Shown: piece by piece, positions 7,998 through 17,900 of the stretch
Layout: every line of letters starts with the position of its first letter
Position numbering within the stretch: position 1 is the stretch's first letter
From: an uncultured Lachnospiraceae bacterium
GTDB taxonomy: Bacteria; Bacillota; Clostridia; Lachnospirales; Lachnospiraceae
NCBI GenBank assembly: GCA_930972465.1
Contig: CAKNHF010000021.1
Location: 1-52,122 of the forward strand
Reading direction: 5' to 3'
Length of the DNA: 52,122 bases
Position numbers and translations under genes: made by a program
Notes under the pieces: generated by a model
Database searches by the model: none
What the model saw: only the letters and a program-made list of their open reading frames with translations
Told to the model about the DNA's origin: nothing

Positions 7998-9095
7998 ATG
8001 GCAAATATTCTGATCAGCCCGGGCAAATATGTGCAGGGAGCAGGAGAAATGGGAAATCTCGGAAAATACGCAGAGAAATACGGGAAAAAGGCGCTTGTCA
8101 TCATCACGGCATCCGGATATAAGAGATGCGGAGCGGTGGTGGAAGAAGGATTTAAGGACAGCAGCGCTCAGATTGTGTTTGATTATTTCAACGGAGAGTG
8201 CAGCAAAACAGAGATCAGCCGCCTGACTGCAGTCGTAGAGAAAGAAAACTGCGATATGGTGATCGGCATCGGCGGGGGAAAGATCCTTGATACGGCAAAG
8301 GCGGTAGCGTATTATAAATCTGTTCCGGTGCTGGTGTGCCCCACGATCGCATCTACGGACGCGCCGTGCAGTGCTCTTTCTGTGATCTATACAGATGATG
8401 GCGTATTTGAGGAATACCTGTTCCTTCCGGCGAACCCGAACATGGTCCTGATGGACACGGAGATTATCGCGAAATCTCCGGTCAGACTGACTGTATCAGG
8501 TATGGGCGACGCTCTGGCAACGTATTTTGAGGCCCGTGCATGCCAGAGAAGCGGCGCTGTCACATGTGCGGGAGGCAAGGTGACTTCTGCTGCAATGGCA
8601 CTGGCGAAACTGTGCTTCGACACTCTGATGGATGAAGGCGTGAAAGCCAGGCTGGCTCTGGAGGCAGGCGCCTGCACTCCGGCAGTGGAGAAGATCATCG
8701 AGGCGAACACGCTCCTGAGCGGCATCGGATTTGAGAGCGGCGGACTTGCCGGAGCCCATGCCATCCACAACGGATTTACGGTGATGGAGGAATGTCATCA
8801 CATGTACCATGGAGAAAAGGTTGCGTTTGGAACGATCACACAGCTTGTTCTCGAGAACATCCCCGCGGAAGAGCTTGAGGATATCATCGACTGGTGCATC
8901 GAACTTGGACTGCCTGTCACACTGAAGGAACTGGGCGTTGAGGAGGCAACGGACGAGAAGCTGATGGCTGTGGCCGAGGCGGCATGCGCCGATAGCGATA
9001 CGCTTCACAATATGCCTTTCGAGGTGACTCCGCAGACAGTGTGCGCGGCAATCAGGGCAGCAGACGCATACGGAAGATATTTTCTGGGCGAGTAA
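7998..9095 (+). CDS. gldA: Glycerol dehydrogenase
   Basis: 365 residues, the usual GldA length. It oxidises glycerol to dihydroxyacetone with NAD+ (or the reverse) and needs zinc. MANILISPGKYVQGAGE is the typical start; GIGGGKILDTAKA is the NAD-binding GGGK motif, PTIASTDAPCSALSVIY the substrate/NAD loop, and zinc ligands are visible as the Asp in MGDALATYFEA and the His residues in GAHAIHNG and MYHGEKVAFG. It begins after a GGAGGACACGGCT site. The promoter has a Rex-like palindrome, which suggests redox control. It is followed after 6 bases by a membrane protein, so both are likely co-transcribed. Confidence 0.95.
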   Translation: MANILISPGKYVQGAGEMGNLGKYAEKYGKKALVIITASGYKRCGAVVEEGFKDSSAQIVFDYFNGECSKTEISRLTAVVEKENCDMVIGIGGGKILDTAKAVAYYKSVPVLVCPTIASTDAPCSALSVIYTDDGVFEEYLFLPANPNMVLMDTEIIAKSPVRLTVSGMGDALATYFEARACQRSGAVTCAGGKVTSAAMALAKLCFDTLMDEGVKARLALEAGACTPAVEKIIEANTLLSGIGFESGGLAGAHAIHNGFTVMEECHHMYHGEKVAFGTITQLVLENIPAEELEDIIDWCIELGLPVTLKELGVEEATDEKLMAVAEAACADSDTLHNMPFEVTPQTVCAAIRAADAYGRYFLGE

Positions 9096-9101
9096 TCTGA
9101 G

Positions 9102-9974
9102 ATGAAAAATAAGATTTTCTGCCGGGTCCTGTTTTATGCCATAGGACTTCTTGTCCTTGCCCTCGGACTGACCCTGAATACGAAAACAGGACTGGGCGTT
9201 TCACCGATTATCTCGGTGGCATACAGCATCTCAGAGATATTTGACCACAATTTCGGAAACATGACTCTGGCGCTTTATAGCGTCTTTGTAGTGATTGAGA
9301 TGGTGCTCCATCTGATCCGGGAGCGCAGATACTGCAGGGCCGAAGGAGGAGTACTTGCCAATGCCGGGAGGAAGGACCTGAGACTGATCCTTCTGATGGA
9401 TTTTCTCCAGATCCCTCTGAGCATTGTATTTACCCGCTTTCTGAATGTATTTTCAGCTGTGATCCCCAGCCTTTACTCGGACGGACCGGCTCCCCCCGGG
9501 GAGCTGGCTGTCCGGGTGGGCTTTCTGATCATTGCAGTCATCCTGACCGGGATTGGCGCCGCCATGTCGCTGAACATGCGGATCGTGCCGAATCCCGGAG
9601 ACGGCATCGTGCAGGCCATCGCGGATACGGTCCGCAAGAGTGTGGGATTTACGAAGAACTGTTTTGACCTGACCAATATCACGATCACTGTTGTCCTGAG
9701 CTTTGTGTTCGCAGGTCATCTTGTGGGCGTTGGCGTGGGGACCATCCTTGCGATGATCGGCGTGGGCCGTACTATCGCAGTGTTCAACCACTTTACATAT
9801 GCAAAGATGGGAAATGAGAACAACCTGTACTTCAGCTTCGGCGGCGCGCAGGCAGTGGCAAGGGTTTCAAAATATGAGATCAGCCAGATCGGCGACAGAG
9901 TAAGTTTTGTGTTTATGCCGTCAAAGATGCATTTCTTTGATAAAGAAACAGGGGTCAATTACACAGAGTTATAA
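9102..9974 (+). CDS. YczE/YyaS/YitT-type integral membrane protein
   Basis: 290 residues. It starts with a hydrophobic segment containing 'GLLVLALGLTLNTKTGLGVSPI', the hallmark of YczE-like membrane proteins, and has about five or six membrane spans, with motifs 'GIGAAMSLNMRIVPNPGDGIVQ' and 'GVGVGTILAMIGVGRTIAVFN'. A hydrophilic C-terminal tail of about 40 residues follows. Transport of an unknown solute is assumed for the family but not proven. It is six bases after gldA, which suggests a link to glycerol or a redox-regulated compound, though that is inference only. Confidence 0.8.
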   Translation: MKNKIFCRVLFYAIGLLVLALGLTLNTKTGLGVSPIISVAYSISEIFDHNFGNMTLALYSVFVVIEMVLHLIRERRYCRAEGGVLANAGRKDLRLILLMDFLQIPLSIVFTRFLNVFSAVIPSLYSDGPAPPGELAVRVGFLIIAVILTGIGAAMSLNMRIVPNPGDGIVQAIADTVRKSVGFTKNCFDLTNITITVVLSFVFAGHLVGVGVGTILAMIGVGRTIAVFNHFTYAKMGNENNLYFSFGGAQAVARVSKYEISQIGDRVSFVFMPSKMHFFDKETGVNYTEL

Positions 9975-10008
9975 TCTGAAGCCAGAAAAAATCAGAATGA
10001 ATACATGA

Positions 10009-10038
10009 CCGGCGGATGTGCTCTGCACAGTCCGCCGG
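10009..10038 (+). other. Strong GC-rich hairpin before the GH32 gene
   Basis: CCGGCGGA-TGTGC pairs with GCACA-G-TCCGCCGG around a 3-base loop. It is not followed by a T-run on the plus strand, so it is not a standard terminator. It lies 25 bases before the GH32 start and just ahead of its ribosome-binding site, so it may protect or separate the mRNA segments of the membrane protein and the hydrolase. Confidence 0.5.
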
Positions 10039-10063
10039 GGGAAAAAACAGATACGGAGGCAGT

Positions 10064-11395
10064 ATGAAACGACAGAGATTACACTTGAAAGCGCCGGACA
10101 ACTGGGTGAACGATCCCAACGGCTTTATATACTACAAAGGATACTACCATCTGTTTTATCAGTATTTCCCCTATGGACCCCGCTGGGGCACCATGCACTG
10201 GGGACATGCGATGAGCAGGGATCTGGTCACATGGGAACACAAAGGGCTGGCGCTCTATCCGTCCAGAAGAGAGGATCAGAACGGATGCTTCTCCGGCAGT
10301 GCCATTGAAGTGGATGGAAAGCTGTATCTGACTTACACCGGAGTCAGATATGAGGTGGTCAACCCGGAAGATCCTCACACATGTCTGGATGAGCAGTTTG
10401 AATCGGCGCAGCTTATGATCTCATCCGAAGACGGGGTCCATTTTGACAATGAGAACGGGAAAGAGGTCATTATCCCGCCGATCACGGATCCGGAGCTCGG
10501 GGACAGGACCCATACCAGGGATCCGAAGATATGGAGAGGAAAGGACGCATGGTATCTCGTCCTCGGGAGTACGGTGAAGGAGCAGTACGGGGAGCTCCTC
10601 TTCTACCGGAGCGAAGATCTCCATACATGGACTTTCGTGAACAAGGCATGGAAAGGGCCGGACTACGGCTGGATGTGGGAATGCCCGGATTATTTTGAGA
10701 CAGAGGGCGGAAAAGTGCTTCTCGTCTCCCCCATGAAACTGCTTAAGAATGACGAGAAAGAGAAGAATCAGTCTGTCTGCTTCCCGGTGGAATTCGATGA
10801 AGAAACGTGCCGGATGGAGATCCCGGATGAATATTCCTTTATTGACTACGGTCTGGATCTCTACGCTCCCCAGACTACCGTGGACTCAGAGGGAAGAAGG
10901 GTGATGGAAGCATGGCTTCGGATGCCCAAAGTCACAGAGGGCGGGTGGATCGGAATGTTCTGTTCTCCCCGAGTTGTGGAGCGGAGAGGAGGACATATTT
11001 ACTTCCGCATGCATCCGAATATCCGCAGCGCTTACTCGAAAGAAGCGGCAGAGGGACAGCAGTCTTCCGCGGACGGCTACATGGCCGTGTTTGATCTGAA
11101 TGACGGAGAGAGTGTGGATATCGGAGGATATGTCATTTCCAGAAATGGAGACCATATCTGTACGGACAGAAGTCGTGTGTACCCCGGATTTGAGGGCGCG
11201 CATCTCCTTTCCGAGACACCGGGGCTGAAGGAAGGATTCCATCTGGAAGTTCTGGTGGACGAAAATCTGATCGAAGTCTATGTCAATGACGGCGAATACG
11301 TGATCAGCAATGCGGTCTACGGGATCGGGGACAGGATCACCTGCAGCAGGGACACAGAAATCCGGCTGTACATAACAGAAGAAACAGTGGAATAA
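10064..11395 (+). CDS. GH32 beta-fructosidase / sucrose-6-phosphate hydrolase-like
   Basis: 443 residues without a signal peptide, so cytoplasmic. GH32 enzymes release fructose from sucrose, sucrose-6-phosphate or fructans. The three catalytic residues are visible: nucleophile Asp17 in WVNDPNG, the transition-state stabiliser Asp153 in TRDPKIW, and acid/base Glu206 in WECPDY. The C-terminal beta-sandwich is present (ending 'EVYVNDGEYVIS'). Start chosen at 10064 because ACGGAGGC precedes it; a longer frame from 10016 runs through the hairpin. It is less similar to the second GH32 (25507-26883) than paralogues usually are, so a different substrate is likely. It follows gldA and the membrane protein. 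Confidence 0.9.
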   Translation: MKRQRLHLKAPDNWVNDPNGFIYYKGYYHLFYQYFPYGPRWGTMHWGHAMSRDLVTWEHKGLALYPSRREDQNGCFSGSAIEVDGKLYLTYTGVRYEVVNPEDPHTCLDEQFESAQLMISSEDGVHFDNENGKEVIIPPITDPELGDRTHTRDPKIWRGKDAWYLVLGSTVKEQYGELLFYRSEDLHTWTFVNKAWKGPDYGWMWECPDYFETEGGKVLLVSPMKLLKNDEKEKNQSVCFPVEFDEETCRMEIPDEYSFIDYGLDLYAPQTTVDSEGRRVMEAWLRMPKVTEGGWIGMFCSPRVVERRGGHIYFRMHPNIRSAYSKEAAEGQQSSADGYMAVFDLNDGESVDIGGYVISRNGDHICTDRSRVYPGFEGAHLLSETPGLKEGFHLEVLVDENLIEVYVNDGEYVISNAVYGIGDRITCSRDTEIRLYITEETVE

Positions 11396-11407
11396 ATTTG
11401 TTATATA

Positions 11408-11453
11408 ATAAGGCTTCTGCCGCGTTACATCCTTTGCGCGGCAGAAGCCTTAT
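11408..11453. terminator. Terminator hairpin between GH32 and GH35
   Basis: A perfect 17-bp stem (11408-11424 with 11437-11453) made of ATAAGGCTTCTGCCGCG and its complement. T-rich sequence follows on the minus strand; on the plus strand the tail is weak. It probably serves both convergent genes. Confidence 0.7.
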
Positions 11454-11526
11454 CTGCGGTAAGATCTTCGCTGTATGTTTCCGGTCCGCGGACAGCGCCC
11501 GCTCTTTATGGAGCCTGCGAAAATAT

Positions 11527-13836
11527 CTATCTCAGTTTCAGTTCATAAACGGGGCATACCTTCACGTTTTTCAGTTCTGCCTCATAGGATTCGGCGCTTT
11601 CCATCCGGGCCGCCATGGCGGATTCGACATTGACGTTCACGCCCTCTCTCAGCGGTGAGATGGAAATGGTAAGAGGTGTGCCGTTCAGTCTGCCGGCGAA
11701 GGTGCGAAGTCCGATCTCCCAGGTGTTGTTATTACAGAAGTTGTCATTGATCATATCCCCGTCGATGAAGGCAGATCCGATGTCTCCGGAGTAGTCGATC
11801 TGAAGCAGAGCGTCCTTGAGTCCGTCCATGAAATTCTCCGGGAAGGAGACTTCATATTTGGAGTAAGCGGTCTGTGTCACGGTGACAGAAACGTTCCTTT
11901 TGGTTGTGGCCGCCGACCATACGTCAAAAAGACTTTCTTCCGACTGCGGAAAGGCAGAGGCGAAAGGAAGATCGGCAGCTCCTTTCGGATATGTGAGTAT
12001 CCGGTTATCCGCGGATGTGGTTTCCAGACGCAGACCGTCACTGTCTTCCATGACAGCGCCTTCCGTGAAAAGCAGAGTTCCGTCAGAGAGCAGATACATC
12101 TGGTTCGTCAGAGCTCTGTCCAGACAGAGGATCTCTGCGGAGAGTGCAGCCTGCCGGTCTTCGGAAGAGCCGTTTTTCGACACGTGGAATACTTCTGCCT
12201 GTTTCTGCGGATCACACCGGTAGATGCTGCTTCCCTGATCTGTGACAGCCTCTGTTTCAAAGTGGAAGACCGGTTCCATTCCGTCCGGTTTCAGAAATAC
12301 AAAGATCGGTCTTTCCCCGGACGGACTCTTATGCCGCAGTACGGTAACGGGCTGCGCCGATGCCGTTATGAGATCGATGCCGGCGATATCCATATGGAAA
12401 GGAAGAACGCAGTTTTCATCCGGGGCAAGACCGAGATCGGAGAATGCAATATCTTCCTCTTTCGTATGGAGTGTTACAGTTTCAGCTTCTTTCGGTTTTG
12501 TTTCCATGTGGTCCTGAAAATTATTCAGGAAGAGAAAACCGCTTCTCCCGTCTGTGCGAACGGCATATCTGAGCGTATCCAGATCTTTTGGATCGATCAG
12601 AGAGCCGCCTTCCGGAAGAACGGTCTGCATCCCGCAGAGGATATCCGCAAAGGCCGCGGCAAAATAATGGAGCGCTTTCAGACGCTGATAAGATTCCCGG
12701 ATCTGTCCGAATTCCCCCAGAGCAGCCTGATAGTCGTATGAGATCTTCGGTGCCTGCGCCTCATTCATGAAAGTGCCGTGCTTTCCTTTCGGGTTGCTGC
12801 CCCCCTGGAATACATAATATCCCAGAAAATTGCATCCGGACGCGAGCTTGATATTCGCCATGGCATCCACGCTCTTAAAGGGGAGAATGAACCTGTAGTA
12901 GTAAGTGCACATCATGCCCCCGCCCATCTCACAGCAGGCATAGGGACGTTCTTCCGGGCTGTACGCAGGCCTGAAGTCGCTGGTCACGACTGCGTCATTG
13001 TTATGATAGTCCTGATAAATATATTCTTCTGTGGCAGGATGCTCTCCCCGTGCGGTATAGAAAAGCCATGGGCGGTATGCGTATCCTCCCCACAGAGGCA
13101 TCATTTCATCAGGAGTGATGGCTCCGCCCCATCCGGTGCATGTGTAAAAGGGCGTGTCTATGCCGCATTCTTTCGCCAGATCTCTGAGCGTGAGCATATA
13201 TTGCTCCCCGTCATCTCCTCCGAATATCCATTCGTCGGAAATCCCTGTCGTGATCTCCCATACGGCGGAGGAATGCATGTATTCGTTGTCGATCTGTGCA
13301 GCGATGATCGGCCCGCCGTCCTTGTAGAGCAGCCCTCTGATCTGACGGGCGATATTTGCATACAGGCGTTTTGTGTAAAAGAGAAAACCGTCGTTTAACT
13401 TTCTCACCTCAAAAGATTTTCCGTAAAGCCAGTCCGGCAGGCCGCCGTTTCTCACTTCGCCGTGGTCAAAAGGCCCGATCCGAAGAATGACATACATATG
13501 GTGTCCGGCGCACAGCTCGACGAATCTGCGCAGGTCTTTGCTTCCGGAAAAGTCGAAGACGCCTTCTTCTTCCTCGTGATGGATCCAGAAGACATAAGTC
13601 GAGATGATATTGATGCCGCACATTTTCATCTTGAGTATCTCATCTTCCCAGCGGCTCTCGTCACATCTGGAAAAGTGGAATTCACCGCTTATGCCGAAAA
13701 AAGGCCTGTTATTCATTTCCATATAGTAGTTAGTGAAGGACAGGGTGCTGCCGTCCGGGGCGGTGCCGCGGAAATGACTGTCGAGAGGGATGAAGGTTTT
13801 CTTTTTGAAATTTCTGAGGTTCAGTTCATGTTTCAT
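11527..13836 (-). CDS. GH35 beta-galactosidase family protein
   Basis: 769 residues, no signal peptide. GH35 enzymes remove terminal beta-galactose. The N-terminal TIM barrel shows FFGISGEFHFSR, 'WEDEILKMKMCGINIISTYVFW', the IGPFDHGEVRNGG loop, and GGPIIAAQIDNEY with the likely acid/base Glu185; the nucleophile is probably Glu303 in YACCEMGGG. The C-terminal half is beta-rich with jelly-roll domains. The neighbouring glycine-rich CEMGGG differs from the usual TEFWxGW motif, so specificity may be unusual. It follows an AraC-type regulator on the same strand (82-base gap), and convergent GH32 ends 131 bases away. Confidence 0.88.
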   Translation of the reverse strand: MKHELNLRNFKKKTFIPLDSHFRGTAPDGSTLSFTNYYMEMNNRPFFGISGEFHFSRCDESRWEDEILKMKMCGINIISTYVFWIHHEEEEGVFDFSGSKDLRRFVELCAGHHMYVILRIGPFDHGEVRNGGLPDWLYGKSFEVRKLNDGFLFYTKRLYANIARQIRGLLYKDGGPIIAAQIDNEYMHSSAVWEITTGISDEWIFGGDDGEQYMLTLRDLAKECGIDTPFYTCTGWGGAITPDEMMPLWGGYAYRPWLFYTARGEHPATEEYIYQDYHNNDAVVTSDFRPAYSPEERPYACCEMGGGMMCTYYYRFILPFKSVDAMANIKLASGCNFLGYYVFQGGSNPKGKHGTFMNEAQAPKISYDYQAALGEFGQIRESYQRLKALHYFAAAFADILCGMQTVLPEGGSLIDPKDLDTLRYAVRTDGRSGFLFLNNFQDHMETKPKEAETVTLHTKEEDIAFSDLGLAPDENCVLPFHMDIAGIDLITASAQPVTVLRHKSPSGERPIFVFLKPDGMEPVFHFETEAVTDQGSSIYRCDPQKQAEVFHVSKNGSSEDRQAALSAEILCLDRALTNQMYLLSDGTLLFTEGAVMEDSDGLRLETTSADNRILTYPKGAADLPFASAFPQSEESLFDVWSAATTKRNVSVTVTQTAYSKYEVSFPENFMDGLKDALLQIDYSGDIGSAFIDGDMINDNFCNNNTWEIGLRTFAGRLNGTPLTISISPLREGVNVNVESAMAARMESAESYEAELKNVKVCPVYELKLR

Positions 13837-13918
13837 GGTGTTTTTTCCTTTCTGGTTCCCGCCTGATGGAGGGAGAATCTATTTTCTGATTTTGAGGTAT
13901 ATACAGAAAGAAGACAGT

Positions 13919-14764
13919 TCAGGATCCGGAGATCCGGTATTCCGTGGGTGTAAGTCCGTTTTTCTTTCTGAATGCGCTGCAGAATACGCTTACACTGGAA
14001 AAGCCTGTTTCAAAGCATATATCTTTCACGGAGAGACGGGATGTCTTCAGCAGGTATTTTGCCGTGTTTATGCGGAAATTGCGTATATATTCGTGGGGTG
14101 TAAATCCGGTTTCCCGTCTGAAAATCCGGATAAAATGATACTGACTCAGTCCGGCGCGGGAAGCCAGTTTCTGAATCGTAAGATCCTCTGCATAATGTTC
14201 CTGAATATACGATACTATATCCTCTGCGATGCCCGTGTGGTTGGCTGCGGCCGGAACTGACGGGGCAGAAAGCAGAAGGGATGTCAGTATGTCTGTGATC
14301 AGTTTGGAGAGAAGCGCCTCTCTGACCGGTTCGCCGTGAAGAAAAGTACGGTACAGGGAGGTCATTTTGTCCAGTACCGGCCATGGCCTGGCGAGGGTGA
14401 AAAGCTGTCCCAGCTGAGACGTGATCAGTTCATAGTGGGCCCGGGCAGCGGGACCGTCAAAGTGAAACCAGAGACTTTCCCATCCGGTGTCGGAGTAATA
14501 GACATGGGGTCTGTAACAGTCCAGGAGAACAAAACTCCCGGCGTTTACGACTTCGGTTCTGCCTTCATATTCCAGAGTCAGATGTCCCGACCGGATATAC
14601 ATCAGAAGAAAACTGTCATAGGCTTCTCTTTTCAGCGAATAGCCGGCTTCGTAGATGAAGTCTCCGGTACAGATCGGATAGAAAAAAGTTTTTTCTGCCG
14701 CGGCACTGGGGAGATGGACGAAATAGTTGGACTGTTCAGAAACAAAATTTTCGCAGGATTTCAT
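13919..14764 (-). CDS. AraC family transcriptional regulator of the GH35 locus
   Basis: 281 residues. The N-terminal half is a cupin-like sugar-sensing domain ('SFVLLDCYRPHVYYSD', 'WFHFDG'), and the C-terminal 100 residues hold two helix-turn-helix motifs: LTIQKLASRAGLSQYHFIRIF and LSVKDICFETGFSSVSVFCSAFRK, ending with the family signature 'GLTPTEYR'. It stands directly upstream of GH35 on the same strand and divergent from the DUF5107/TPR gene, so it probably activates both in response to a galactoside. The 190-base divergent region is AT-rich and should hold its binding sites; no clear operator repeat was found. Confidence 0.9.
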   Translation of the reverse strand: MKSCENFVSEQSNYFVHLPSAAAEKTFFYPICTGDFIYEAGYSLKREAYDSFLLMYIRSGHLTLEYEGRTEVVNAGSFVLLDCYRPHVYYSDTGWESLWFHFDGPAARAHYELITSQLGQLFTLARPWPVLDKMTSLYRTFLHGEPVREALLSKLITDILTSLLLSAPSVPAAANHTGIAEDIVSYIQEHYAEDLTIQKLASRAGLSQYHFIRIFRRETGFTPHEYIRNFRINTAKYLLKTSRLSVKDICFETGFSSVSVFCSAFRKKNGLTPTEYRISGS

Positions 14765-14954
14765 AATGACACCGCCTTTATAGATTGACTAACCCTGAAT
14801 TTACTGTAATTTTACTCTGGACTTTATATAATTACAAGCGCAAAAAATATAAATAAAACCGCAAGCCAGAAGAGTGAGGGAGCGGAAAAAATATTGTAAG
14901 ATAGGAGCAGAAAATATATGGATTGAACAGAGTGAAAGGGCAGGAGGAAAGAAA

Positions 14955-17900
14955 ATGGAAGCAGTCAGAATCTGGGAAGAGGATGTAGTCATCCCCACCT
15001 ATGAAGTGGGAGAACCGGATAAGAATCCGATGTTTCTGGAAAAAAGGGTTTATCAGGGAAGTTCAGGGAAGCTTTATCCCTATCCTACGACAGAAAAGAT
15101 AAGCCATGAGAAAAAGGATAAGGTGTGGCATGCAGTTTATCTGGAAAATGAATATCTGAAAATCATGGTTCTCCCGGAGCTGGGCGGACGGATTCAGAGA
15201 GCTTATGACAAGACGAATGATTATGATTTTGTGTATTATAATCATGTGATCAAACCGGCTCTCGTAGGGCTTGCCGGACCGTGGATCTCCGGAGGCATTG
15301 AGTTTAACTGGCCGCAGCATCACAGACCCACCACATATATGCCGGTGGATCATCAGATCTGTGAACACGAGGACGGAAGCAAGACGCTCCTTGTCAATGA
15401 CGTAGATCAGATGTATGGGACAAAAGCAATCGCTTCGTTTACCCTCTATCCGGGAAAAGCGTATATTGAAATCCGGGGACAGCTCTACAACCGGACACCC
15501 ATGCCACAGACATTCCTCTGGTGGGCGAATCCGGCTGTTCCGGTAAACGACTGCACACAGTCGATCTTTCCGCCGGATGTACATACGGTATATGACCATG
15601 GAAAGAGGGCCGTATCAAGATTCCCCATTGCCAGAGGTGTTTATTACAAGCATGATTACAGTGAAGGAGTGGACATTTCCAGATATAAGAATATTCCGGT
15701 ACCGACTTCCTATATGGCAGAGACATCTGACTATGATTTCGTAGGAGGATATGATTATAAGAAAGAGGCCGGGCTGCTCCATGTGGCGGATCACCATTAT
15801 TCTCCGGGGAAAAAACAGTGGACCTGGGGATGCGGCGATTTCGGCAAAGCGTGGGATCGGAATCTGACTGATGAGGACGGACCGTATATCGAGCTGATGA
15901 CAGGGGTTTATACGGAAAACCAGCCGGATTTTACATGGCTGAAGCCCTTTGAGGAGAAGGTGTTCAAACAGTATTTCATGCCATACAAAAAAGTGGGACA
16001 GGTCAAGAACGCCACGATACATGCGGCCCTTGGCGCAGAGCAGACAGAGAGCGGACTTCATGTGACCGTATACGGAACCGAGCGATATGAGAATGCAGAG
16101 ATCACAGTGAAGAAGAACGGAGAGGTGATCTTCCGGGAGAATGCACTGCTGTCACCGACAGATATTTTTGAAAAGGAAATTCCAGTTCAGATTGAGAAGA
16201 TGCATGAGATCTGCGTGTCTGTCCGTGCGGAAGGAAAACTTCTGGCAGAGTACCGCCCGGAAGAAGAGAAAATTCCTGAGATCGGCAAGCCGGCCGAGGC
16301 GGCAAAGGACCCGGAGGAGATCATGACCAATGAGGAACTGCTCCTGACCGGACAGCATATTGAGCAGCACCGCCACGCTACATATCTTCCGGATCCGTAT
16401 TATCTGGAAGGCCTGAAAAGAGATCCCGGAGACAGCAGGATCAACACGGCTTACGGCATGCTGCTCCTGCGCAGGGGGAGATTTACGGAAGCGGAGAAAT
16501 ATTTCAGGGCGGCCATCAAACGCCTGACCTGGAGAAGTCCGAATCCGTATAACAGCGAGGCCTACTATGACCTGGGACTTTCTCTTTTCTGTCAGAAACG
16601 GAAGGATGAAGCATATGATGCCTTCTACAAAGCTGCATGGAGCAACGAGCAGCAGGAGATGTCGTTCTACTTTCTTGCGGCTATTGAGGCTGAAAGAGGA
16701 GAATTCGGCGCTGCGCTGGAGCTGATCGAGAAGGGGCTTGTGAAAAACAGCCATAACGTCAAAGCAAGAGGCCTTAAGGCGCTGATTCTGAGGAAACTGG
16801 GAAGAAAAGAGGAGGCAGAAGCATGGATCGGGGAAAATCTGAAAGTGGATCCTTTTGATTATCTGTCCATGATGGAGAAGGCATTCCAGTCAGAAGGGGA
16901 GGACCGGGCAAGAATCCTGGAGAGGATGAATAGCCTGACGCGCGGTTTCCATGAAAGCTATCTGCAGACAGCCCGGGATTATGCAGAGGCTGGTGCTTAT
17001 GAAGAAGCAGTGGAAATCCTCAGGCAGTGCCCGGCCGAGCAGCCTATGCTGAAATACTATGAAGCATACTATCTCGGACAGACAGGAGATGAAGAAGAGA
17101 GCAGGAGAGTATATAGGGATGCGGACCGGTGTGCCCCGGATTACTGTTTCCCCAACAAACTGGATGATATTGCGGTGCTGGAAGATTCGATCCGGGTGAA
17201 TCCGGAAGGAGCGAAGGCGTACTATTATCTTGGCAATCTTTATTACGACAAACTGCAGTTTGACAAAGCCGCCGGTCTGTGGGAAAAATCTGTGGAACTG
17301 GACGACAGCTTCCCCACAGTGCACAGGAATCTTTCCATTGCTTACTATAATAAACAGAAGGATCCGGAGAAAGCTGTCGCAAGTATGGAGAAAGCATTCG
17401 CGCTGGATCCTGCGGATTCAAGAGTATTCCTTGAACTGGACCAGCTGTATAAGAAGACCGGCAGGGCATTTGAAGAACGCCTGAAACGGTATGAAGAGAA
17501 CATGCATATCGTCCGGGAGAGAGACGACGCCATGCTGGAGCTGGTCACACTGTATAACCTGACCGGAAAGAATCAGACAGCATACGATACGATCATGTCC
17601 CACACATTCCGTCCCTGGGAGGGGGCTGAGGGCAGGATATCCGGTCAGTATAAGATCGCCCTTACAGAACTGGCGAAAGCGGCGCTCCATGATGCAAAGC
17701 GATGCGAAAATGAGGGCGCAGAAGTGGATGAAAAGGAATGCCTTGAGAGAGCTGAGAAACTTCTTGAAAAAGCCCTGGAATATCCGCTGAACCTGGGAGA
17801 AGGAAGGCTGGAAGGGACAAAAGATAATAATATATGGTATTATCTGGGAATTATCAGCAGTAAGCTCGAAAATGCCGATAAAGCGGCGGAATGCTTTGAG